Assembly (NCBI RefSeq): GCF_037126465.1
Contig: NW_026999464.1
Span: 62,001 to 126,000, forward strand
Direction: 5' to 3'
From: Ornithodoros turicata
Lineage: Eukaryota > Arthropoda > Arachnida > Ixodida > Argasidae
Length of the DNA: 64,000 nt
The notes under the pieces were generated by a model, which had not been told where the DNA came from, searched no databases, and saw only the letters and a list, made by a program, of their open reading frames with translations. Position 1 is the stretch's first letter. Each line of letters begins with the position of its first letter. The translations under genes and the position numbers were made by a program. Positions 55,017-64,000 of this stretch are shown in pieces.

Positions 55017-58000
55017 TCAGATATGTCTAAGGTATCCGGTGTCCCTAAAAAAACTTGTAAACACTGCTAAAACGGACAAGCGGCTCATCGCACAGCAAAA
55101 AGGCTGGGTGAAGAGGGATTCTAAACCGGTAGAACTCAGAAAAATGAGTTTGGCGATGATGTTCCTGGAGGGGGCAGCTGATGAGAATGCGAAGAACAGG
55201 CAGCTGCTCTGCACAGTGCACACACTGAGGTGGGTCCTTAAAAAAAGGATTAAAAAACCATGTGTGAGAAATGTGTGGCCGATACGCAACCGAGACATGA
55301 CTACTTCATAAAGCCTATCTTTAAAAACTTCTGCAGGCTTGCCTACATTACACTTGATCAAGTGTAGTTTATTATTTGTCTGTGTGTCCCAGTCATGTTG
55401 CCATTTTAAATTAATTGCTCTACGCAAGGCAGACCTCAGATCCTGAGCTGGTACGTCAAAGGGGGTTATGTCACCTGAGAGTGCGTTGGTAGCCGGGGTG
55501 TCCGCCAGCTCGTTACCGGGTATCCCGACGTGGCTGGGCACCCAGCAAAGTGCCAAGGAAATACCTCTGTTTATTATGCGGCTAGAAAGGTGTTTTGCTC
55601 GCAGAACGAGCAGTTTCTTTGGTGGTTGCAGGCTACGTATAGCCTGTAGGCAACTAAGCGAATCGGTGTACACAACTGATGACCTGATGGAAAGTCGCAG
55701 TATATGATTAACTGCCAAGATTATGCCATAGACTTCTGCGGTGAAAATGGAAGCTGTGTTTTGGCAATCGGTGCGATCTGCAAGATGTGTCTGTAACCAT
55801 TGCACATGAGACACCGGTGTCCGTTCTGGAACCATCTGTGTAAAATGCGACGTGGTCCCCAAACCCTTCTTTTATGGACAGAAACTCTTGCAGGAGTACG
55901 GCTGTGGGAGTTTCGTGTTTCTTATACTGCAATAAAGATGTGTTGTGCTCGGGCAGTGGTTGCCACGGTGCAATCCTCCCACTAGTTCCTACAGGCGTAG
56001 AATCGTACTCTGAAAAAACTGTGTGTTTCAATTTCCTGCATGATTCGCAAGTTGAAAGGAGGTGTACATGACGGTTTGTTAATAAATAACTGTTTGCATC
56101 GTGTCTGAGTAGCACAAGAGAAAGCTGGGTGCTGTGGATAACTTCGTACTTTAAATGCATATGTAAAGGCAAGGTAAAATCTCCGCCTTTCTAATGACCA
56201 CTCGTTGCACTCCACATAGAGACTCTCGACCGGCAATGTGCGAAAGGCTCCCAAGACCAGTCCCTGGTGGTGGACAGGGTCTAAAGCTTTCAAGACGGAC
56301 TTTCGTGCAGAGTCGTACACGACAGATCCGTAGCCAAGCTTGGAACGAATGCACGATGTGTAGATGCGACGGAGAACCTCACGGTCTGCACCCCAGGATC
56401 TATGTGACAAGATTTTGAGAATGTTCAGAGATTTCCCACATTTACTTTTTAGGTTTTTTATATGAGGGTTGAAAGTGAGCTTGCGGTCAAAAAGTATACC
56501 CAGGAATTTATGCTCAGATTTGACCGTAATATCTTGGCCATTCATTTTAAGTTCTGGCTCAGGAAACACACCCTTTACTCTTGAGAAAGGTACGCAAACC
56601 GTTTTCTCAGGTGAGAAATTAAATCCAGTCTCAGATGACCATTTTGCTAATTTGTTCACACAGAGCTGGAGTTGTCTCTCACATCTTGAAATGCTTGTAT
56701 ATGAACAAGATATCTGAACATCGTCAACGTATAATGAGTACATGACGGATGGCGGAATAGCGTGGACAATAGAGTTCATTTTGACTATAAAGAGTGTGAC
56801 ACTCAGAACGGAGCCCTGTGGGGCACCGTTCTCCTGAATAAAAGAACGTGAGAGTGATGTGCCCAACTGAACTCTAAAAGTTCTGTCCTGTGGATAATTT
56901 GCGATGCAGCGGAGCATACGACCACGTATACCGAAATTGTACAAGTCGCGAACGATACCATATCGCCATGCGGTATCGTACGCTTTTTGGAGATCGAAAA
57001 ATATGGAAATACAATGCTGCTTTCTGACAAACGCCTCCCTGACGACAGTTTCCAGCCGCAACAGATAATCAGTGGTTGAGTGGGCGGCTCAAAATCCGCA
57101 CTGATACCTGTCGAGACATCCATTTTCTTCGAGGAAGTACATCACGCGGTAGTTCACCATGCGCTCGAATGTTTTGCCTAAACAACTTGTAAGGGCTATA
57201 GGCCGGTAGCTACATACATTGGAAGGATCTTTCCCTGGCTTCAAAAGTGGAATGACTGTCGCCCCTTTTCAACGAGATGGGAGTACACCCTGATGCCAAA
57301 CTGAATTGAAAAAGTGCAGGAGAACTTCTAGTGATGTTTTTGATAAGTGCTGCAACATACTGTACGTGATTCGATCTGACCCAGGTGCTATTTGTTTTGG
57401 AGATGACAGAGCACGCAGCAGCTCCATCGTACAAAATGGTTTATTAAAAGCATGGCTGTCACTGCTGCCATATGTGATTTTGCATTTCTTAGCATCCTCT
57501 TTGACCTTTAAGAAATCCCGGGTGTAGTGAGAGGATGAAGAAACACTCTGGAAGTGTTCCCCCAACACATCTGCTTGTTCTTCTAAAGTTTGGCACACCG
57601 TACCATTCCTCTCCAAAAGGGGAATAGAGAAGCTTCTGTAATTGTCCTTTATTTTCTTCAGTCGATCCCACACAACCTTAGTAGGGATGTTGCTATTCAA
57701 AGAGGAGACAAAGCCCTTCCATTATTCACTCTTTGCTTGTCGGCGTGTCCAGCGAGCTTTTGCTCGAGCTCTCTTAAACGCCAGTAGGTTTGCTGGGGTT
57801 GGATACGCCGGAACCTGCCCCAAGCACGGTTCTGCTCTTTTCGTGTATTTTCACAGTTCTCCGACCACCAAGGCTTGCAACGCCTGTGCAGTTGACCTGA
57901 TGACTGTGGAATGAACTTGGTTGCTGCTTTTACAAGAATGTCTGTGACACAGTCATTTGCGTCGTTAATGTTCAGCAAAAGGAGGGACTAAAGTGTGGCT

Positions 58001-58743
58001 TCTTGTTTAAAGAGGCCCCAGTCTGTTAACTGTGTCTTTCAACGAGGTGGGCGGGTTCTAATAGCACCTGATGGTCTATTGATCTCTAAAACGACAGGGA
58101 AGTGATCGCTACTATAGGGGTTTTCGTCCACTGTCCATGAAATGTCCTGAAATACAGATGGACTGCACAGCGAAATATCAATGGCTGAAAAGGTCTGTGA
58201 AGCAGCATTAACACGAGTAGCGTTTCCTGCATTGAGCAGGCAGGTTGACAAGGATGCTAATAATTTCTCAAACATTTTACCTCGGGTGTCAACTTTGGAA
58301 CAACACCAGAGCAAATGATGCGCATTGAAATCTCCCAGTAGTAGACAATGCGGTGGGAGTTGATTAATACAATCCTCAAGCTGGGGGGGGGGGGGGCTCT
58401 GTTCGACCCTGACTGATGGTGGTAGGTATAAAGAGCATACCGTCACTACACGGTCAGTGCAGATCTGTACAGCAATGGCCTCAAGATTTGTGGAAAGTGG
58501 AACGTCTCTCGTGGGAAGTGTTCTGGCCGTGAGAATGGCCACACCTCCGGAAGCACGTGCCGTGTCCGTTCGGTCCTTACGATAAACGTTCCACCGTCGG
58601 AAGTGGAAAGGGGTGTCTGGAATCAAATTTGTTTCTTGGAGACAGAAACAGACAGCGTGATGTCTGTCTGCCAAATCATGGACGTCATCGAGATTTTTCA
58701 GCAAACCCCGGCAGTTCTACTGAATAATGCTCTGGGACCTCAT
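55017..58743 (-). pseudogene. I-like LINE ORF2: endonuclease, RT and RNase H (decayed)
   Basis: Start near 58743 with MRSQSIIQ, then TAG in place of the Trp of IIQWNCRG, then the endonuclease: CLQETNLIPD, GGVAIL, LLGDFNAHHLLW and SSDHFPVVLEI (58039-58704). Linker NRAWGRFRR (57697-57978). RT (55982-57700): GSDRITYSMLQHL, FFDLQKAYDTAWR, GAPQGSVLSVTLF, YVDDVQISC and FLGILFDRKL. RNase H (55017-56172): AFYTDGSRTD, TAEVYGIILAV, VYTDSLSCLQAI and WVPSHVGIPGNELAD. Frame breaks occur near 58000, 57265, 57090 and 55860. The EN-RT-RNH order with a CCHC ORF1 fits the I/R1-type groups. Not functional. Confidence 0.88.
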
Positions 58744-58984
58744 AAGAAATGTGCAGAAAAGGAAAATGAATAAGGACTGAACGACTACTCTACGGCGTAA
58801 AGACCTTGTGGAACAACTGTCCATGAATGCGGAGGGATTAAGGAGCTTGTATTGTCGGTGGAGGAACCCTTTGTTGTTGTTCCTTGGCTTTCCCTCCTCG
58901 TCCTCGGCCAGCATTTTTCCCTCTCTGTTCCTTGCCCATGGAATGAATTGGTAGACTCGAAGACGACTTCTGAGAAGAGCAGTC

Positions 58985-60227
58985 GTCGTCGTCTAGATCC
59001 ATGCTCTGACTGGTGTTTTCCCGGCAATCCCTATGGCAATCCCGTCCCAAACGGAGGGGGATGCAACAACCTCCTCTGAAGTTAACATTGCATCTCCCTG
59101 GCTGTTCGTCTGAGAGGCCACCGGGGGAGAACCCTCAGTGTCCCTCTCTTTGTGTTGCGGAGTGTGGAGGGGAGCCCCAGAGGTCTGGATCTCCACCGAT
59201 ACTCTGAGTGGTGCCACTCCCCTGCGCACCACATCAGGGAAGGTTCCTTTCTTCTGGAACGCCGATTGTGCCTTTGCTGCACTGTACGTGATATTTTGTT
59301 CCGTTTTCAGTTTGAGGTTTGTTTCTCCTCCTTCCAACATGGACATGATCTGGAGTAAACAGAGTGGTTACCCTTGCAGTTGGCACACTGAAAGTCATTG
59401 TTGCACGACTCTGACGAATCGTCTTTGTCGGCGCACTTAGCACAGACGGGCTGCCCACTGCATACCTGAGAACCGTGGCCAAACTGCTGGCACTTGTAAC
59501 AGCGACTCGGATTTGGGATCTAAGCCCTCACATTGCAACTGAGGTAACCGGCTTTGATTGTTTCTGGCAGCTTGTGGAGCTTGAAATGAAAGGATGACTT
59601 GCATTGTTGGGATTTCTTTCCCATCCCATCCCGCTTTACGGCAACCACACCGTGCTGTTGTAGGCCTTCTTGGAGTTCCGATTCCGAACAGTCAAGAAGG
59701 TCGCTCTCTGAAATTACTCTTTTAACAATGTTGAGACTCCGGTGTGAACTTACTGTGACAAATATCCCATTGATCCTTGTCTGTGAAAGAAGCGCACTGC
59801 TTTGCTCTCGCTTTTCAACGTGGCCTTGGATATCTCCAGAGTCCAGTTTCTTGGCATTGTATTCTTTACCTATCAGCTGTTCAAGTGTTTTCGCTATTAT
59901 AAAAGGATATATCTTTGACAGTGGTCTTGTGTTATCATTAGAGTGGACAACGAGAAACTTTGCAAACGATGGTTCGGGTTTCGAGGTATTTAAATGAATT
60001 TGCTGGTAATCCGTGCGGAACCGTTTCCGATTCCGATTCCGATCTCGGTGTGTTAAAGAAAAAGAAGCCATAAAGGGGACGAAACTACTCGATGCAAGGG
60101 TCCTGCCGCCCACCACGGAGCCCAACCAGGGGACCGCGTTTGACGCAGTAGCAGGTACGCCTACACTATACCAGCTGTGAAGCTTGTGGAGAGTGAAAGA
60201 CTGCCCAAGGTTGACCCTTGCCGCCAA
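58985..60227 (-). pseudogene. I-like LINE ORF1 (Gag-like, CCHC zinc knuckles)
   Basis: From the ATG at 60227 a 235-residue frame ends at TAG (59520-59522, likely from a Tyr codon) and then continues as IPNPSRCYKCQQFGHGSQVC, CAKCADKDDSSESC and CANCKGNHSVYSRSCPCW, three zinc-knuckle-like clusters. A frameshift near 59325 leads on to LKTEQNITYSAAKAQSAF, the usual tail of these proteins. It would package element RNA. Confidence 0.8.
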
Positions 60228-60570
60228 AGAAGGTGGAAGGGAGGAAGGACAGAAGGAGAGGAGAAGAAAGAAAAGTGATGAAAAGCGAGATGGCGACTAG
60301 CTGAATAGTCCTGGCAGGGCCTTCCAGAACCACCCGTCTATGGGAAGCAGGGGCCAAAGCAGTGTGTTGTTTTCCCGGAGGGGCCCCGAAGGGTCCAAAC
60401 CAACCTCCGAGCCTACTCAACGGCCAGGATCCCCCTTTCCCCAGACACGGGCAGTCACGCACAGCTATATGTGGGGGTCTCCCTCCTGCGGCGACCCAAC
60501 CGTGAATGCAGGAGGGGGTTACTGCGGCTGCTGCCGGGCGATGAGGGCGCCACTTTCCCGACGCCGGTGC
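60228..60570 (-). mobile_element. 5' UTR region of the I-like LINE
   Basis: GC-rich sequence upstream of ORF1. The border was not determined. Confidence 0.4.
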
Positions 60571-60848
60571 AGAAAAAAGGGTGTGAAAAGGTGGTAAGTT
60601 CTATAGTTACCACCTAGGTCAACATAGCGTCAGATAAAGGGTGTCAAAGGGTGGTAAAAGCAATTATCATCTATCCAAATTGCTGCAAAAAGGCGTACGC
60701 TCCCCGCGCTCAGCGAATCAGAAGTGGTAACCCTATCATTCGTGGCAGAGAGTGAGGTAGCAGGTAGAACTTTGCAACGTTTTAGGCGGAACATATCCGA
60801 CAAATATTAGCTCCTGAATGGTATAACTGCTCCACCCTTTTTTCTGAT
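60571..60848. mobile_element. Possible MITE with AGAAAAAAGGGTG ends
   Basis: Left CAGAAAAAAGGGTGTGAAAA and right CCACCCTTTTTTCTG are inverted; GTGGTAA words inside in both orientations. Confidence 0.5.
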
Positions 60849-60870
60849 AGTGGACGACGGAGACTGTAGT

Positions 60871-61102
60871 ACACTCTTAAAAATGAACTTCACCGCATAG
60901 CACGCTCCTAGCCAACCATCACGTCGAATGATATCGTCATCTGCACTGATTTGTTGAAAACCGGAGACCTACGCCTTTTTTGTGACAATTATGAACTGCA
61001 CAAGTGTCACAAAAAGGCGTTCGCCTCCCGTTTTCGACAAATCAGGGCAGATAGCGATATCATTCCAGATGATGGTTGGCTAGGAGCGTGCTATGCGGTG
61101 TA
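60871..61102. mobile_element. MITE family M1, copy 3
   Basis: ACACTCTTAAAAATGAACTT left, with TGATGGTTGGCTAGGAGCGT on the right arm. Near-perfect foldback. Confidence 0.8.
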
Positions 61103-61245
61103 CGCTCACTGCATTTCCAATTATAAGTGATCCCTCTCTGTAACGCGCGAGCTCAGCTGTGCCCTATGTCGTTGGCCGTATAAATCCATGTGCCAGACTG
61201 CAGCAGACAAGTGCTGGCTAGCGAGTGTCGCTTATTAACGAAGAC

Positions 61246-61412
61246 ATACAGGGTGTTCAAAATTAAGCTTTCACTAGCACTTTATAAATAGGCGAAGAAA
61301 CGAAAACTGGTGCTATTTTTTCTGTTCCTTGAGTAAGAAACAGGTGCCACATAATTAACACCACAACGCCACATAGCTCGTGAATGCTTAATTTTGAACA
61401 CCCTGTACACAG
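61246..61412. mobile_element. MITE with TACAGGGTGTTCAAAATTAA ends
   Basis: Exact inverted end TTAATTTTGAACACCCTGTA at the right; 167 bp. Confidence 0.85.
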
Positions 61413-61880
61413 GGTGTCCCACCTAAACGTGACCATATATTTAAAAATATATCTGTCACTTTTTCCGAGATGAAATCAATTGCAATAGAGCATATGCTGA
61501 AGCGCACTCCCTAGTAGGGCATTAGCGAACTCTTAAGGCAATGTCTTAATTAACTTCCAGTAATAAACTTTTTAATTATAAAAGCTACAAAGTTGATGAG
61601 AACATCTGATCTCTTCCGTCACCAGATACCAAAGCCGTTTCCAGAACAAAAATCCGTTCGATAGATCGTTCGCAGAAAAATTCGTGAAGGAACACTCTTT
61701 TTCTTTGCTTTATTTTATTCATTGCGCATCTCTAGAGAGGCGTCTTTCCTTCGCCCCCAATACGAGAGGATGAAAGAGTACACAATCCTGGAAAAATATT
61801 AAAAGAAAAATAGAAAATGCAGCCCAAGATAAGGGCAGTTCCAAAAGAATCACCCGATACATTTGTTTTTGTTTTGTTTC
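61413..61880. mobile_element. Half of the foldback family seen at 14.2 kb
   Basis: AAGGCAATGTCTTAATTAAC, AAAATCCGTTCGATAGATCG and GAGGCGTCTTTCCTTCGCCC match the left arm of 14195-14990. The right arm is missing; a LINE fragment follows. Confidence 0.6.
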
Positions 61881-62031
61881 CGCCTATTGCCTTCATAAAG
61901 TCACAGGTATCCAAAGCGGCAGGGGTCAGTAATCGTAACCATTTCGTTTTGCCTCAAAAAGCTAAACTAGTAATCTACAATGCTATCTTCCAGTCGCATC
62001 TCAATTACTGCTCTCTGGAGTGGGGAACTAC
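61881..62031 (+). pseudogene. LINE RT fragment
   Basis: Encodes VSKAAGVSNRNHFVLPQKAK then IYNAIFQSHLNYCSLEWG, the typical post-catalytic region of CR1-like RTs. The next element cuts it off. Confidence 0.6.
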
Positions 62032-62577
62032 ACTCTAAGAGAAAAAGGAGTAAAACTGGGAGTAATTGCAGCTTCTACTCCCGTAGACTGCCCCCCCCCC
62101 CAATTACTCCCCATTTTAGTCCCCTAACCCGACATTTAGTCGCGACATTTACTCCCCAGGACTGGAAATTGTCACTGAACTTCGCGAATGTTCTCTTGAA
62201 TGCAACAGTCTACGTAGATATGTGCCCTTGGTCAATTTGATGGCATAAGGCTGTCTCACTCAGCCACCGGAACAATTTTCCAGCCACACAGAGTAAGAAA
62301 CAGTTGGCGCATTTTTCTTCGCAAATTGTGCCCTATGTATGGCGCAAGATTTTATATATCTCGATATATCACGGTTGACGGCTTGCTTCAAAGCATTTTC
62401 ATGCATGCACACGAATTACGTACCTGGTTCTCTTACAACAGAGCGTGAAATACAGACTCCACTTTGTGACATTCATTTACTCCCGTGCATTTACTCCCGA
62501 AAAGGACTATTTTTTGTGGCAATGCATTTAGCCCCCAAAAGGAGTAGAAGTACTCCTTTTTTTTCTTAGAGTGTACC
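62032..62577. mobile_element. TIR element with CACTCTAAGAGAAAAAGGAG ends
   Basis: The right end ACTCCTTTTTTTTCTTAGAG mirrors the left. ACTCC words are frequent inside. No transposase. Confidence 0.7.
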
Positions 62578-62805
62578 ACTAAGCTGCTGGTTTGAGTTGC
62601 TGTGTTGTGCTGCCTATGTGTTTTTGCCCCGTTCAGATTGGCCGTATCATTTTGTACTGTAAAACATCGTTTGTGCAATGCAAGGAACTTCACATGTATT
62701 CAAAAGGCTTGCCAAGAGCATTGACCTGGCTCTCTAATGTTTTGAGACGGTGTGCTATTGACACACAAAAGGGGAATACAGAGGTTCGTGTAGTCACCTG
62801 AAATT

Positions 62806-63340
62806 TTTATCAGCATTTCCCACACATTATAGATTGAGCGTTACACCTGCGAAATGAGAACAAGTTCTTCCATGACTCGCGTTCCATCCATCGGTGCATC
62901 CGTCTTGTGTTTGCTCTTGCTTTAAAAAATGCATATAGCTCGCTCGGTTGGGTATCTGCGGAATATACCCCACGCTCGATTTTGTTCCTTCTGATTCTTT
63001 TCACAGATGCTTGTCCACCAAGCATTGGAAGGCTTGGGGAGGCGACCAGACGTTTGAGTAGTGGATTGGATGGCTGCATTGACGATGGTATTGATCAGGC
63101 TGGCTACAAGGCTCATGCAGGTTACAAGGCTGTTTGCCTGCTCACCATCTAAACTTTACACGGAGTGAAGCGGAAAACTTTACTTCATCTGCAAAAGATT
63201 CAAGTCTGCGTGCGATATCTTTCATTGAGGTATACGGGTAGCTAGCCTATTTGTTATGACATCGAGGTTGAGGACAACCGGAACGTAGTCGCTATTATAC
63301 GGGTCCTCGCCCCACCTCCCAGTCTATGCATTGAAAGAGA
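62806..63340 (-). pseudogene. I-like LINE ORF2 fragment (endonuclease to RT linker)
   Basis: The minus strand has ICEKNQKEQNRAWGIFRRYP, close to ENTRKEQNRAWGRFRRIQ of the element at 55-58.7 kb, followed by KARANTRRMHRWMERESWKN. Frame broken near 62940. It is a second, separate copy. Confidence 0.7.
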
Positions 63341-64000
63341 TAATAAAGGGAAAAAGTATGTGCACCTACATTTATGAACCTGTGTTTAGGAACTTGTTTA
63401 GGGAATTTAGGGAACCTGTGTTTAGGAGGCAAAGTAAGGCGCTAAGTAACAGGTTTCTACCATCTTTCGGCGTCTGGCAAGTCTTGAGCTGCCCCTCAAA
63501 GGGTTATGTCTATTGAAATCACCTAAGCTTAAATTGACTATAAAATTTTCTATATTTTCTCGTTTTCACTAGAAAGTAAACATATTTTTAGTATAGAACC
63601 AACAGTTTACCTTAAGCATTCGAGGAGTGAATTTACTTCTCGGGAGCGAATTAAAACGGGGCGGCGAAGGGACCACAGCTCGCGCCGCGCCCTGGCGAGT
63701 TACCGCGCGGAGACACAGCGAGCAACTTGACGCAACCACAGCTGGTTCCGCGACACGTCGTCGCGCCGGTCCCGTCAATGGCATGCGCCATAGGATCCCG
63801 CATATGCGTCCATTGCGAGTGGAAATCTCCATGACGCCAGCTTCCGCGCGGTGGTCGTAGTTTATCGCAGTCGCATCCTGTGGTTTTCGCCGACATACCG
63901 AGTCGATGTTGGATGGTTGGTGCCCTAATTCACGTCAATAATCGCCTGGCATCCAATGTCATATGCTTCTCGATGACGAGACGACTGGCTTTTGATGCCA
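63341..64000. other. No gene recognised
   Basis: A GC-rich block at 63650-63850 has overlapping frames on both strands but no motif or codon signature that I trust. Confidence 0.35.

Overview
This is animal nuclear DNA, most likely from a tick (Ixodida). The grounds are the mixture of Penelope-like retroelements (PLEs) with GIY-YIG endonucleases, tRNA-derived SINEs, I-like and CR1-like LINE debris, dense foldback/MITE elements, one Kunitz-domain exon with phase 1-1 borders, and a candidate short secreted-protein gene. I see no prokaryotic gene organisation. Most of the window is transposable-element sequence; host coding sequence is sparse and inferred from splice signals and reading phase.

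Layout. 1-4.7 kb: two PLE copies head to head (A minus, B plus) joined by a palindrome. 5.8-10.8 kb: a GC-rich foldback, a SINE and unassigned DNA. 10.8-18.9 kb: a candidate split gene on the plus strand whose exons fit together in phase, with elements in its introns. 19.7-24.05 kb: nested foldbacks, SINE, MITEs and a CR1-like LINE tail. 24.06-28.48 kb: a tandem array of a roughly 288-bp unit in which almost every monomer carries a hammerhead-ribozyme-like fold. 28.5-37.8 kb: a PLE cluster: C minus, interrupted by a different PLE, F; D plus, nearly complete; E minus. 39.7-50.6 kb: LINE fragments, SINEs and many TIR elements. 51.6-51.8 kb: a Kunitz exon with a stop codon at the reactive-site residue. 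54.9-60.2 kb: a decayed I-like LINE with ORF1 zinc knuckles and ORF2 endonuclease, RT and RNase H. 60.5-63.3 kb: MITEs and LINE fragments.

How the parts relate. The PLE family here has two ORFs: a small SGNH/GDSL-hydrolase-like protein followed about 115-120 bp later by the usual RT plus GIY-YIG protein. The order is the same in two diverged copies (A and D) and a remnant of it is left in C. The PLE termini carry hammerhead-like motifs ending in GAAACGTC. The 288-bp array carries a different hammerhead with a self-complementary stem III, the arrangement seen in ribozymes that act as dimers. PLE 3' ends and the array edge both abut (TA)n tracts, so a reasonable hypothesis is that the array is a non-autonomous retrozyme that used the PLE machinery. 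The structures are read from sequence; activity and mobilisation are inferred.
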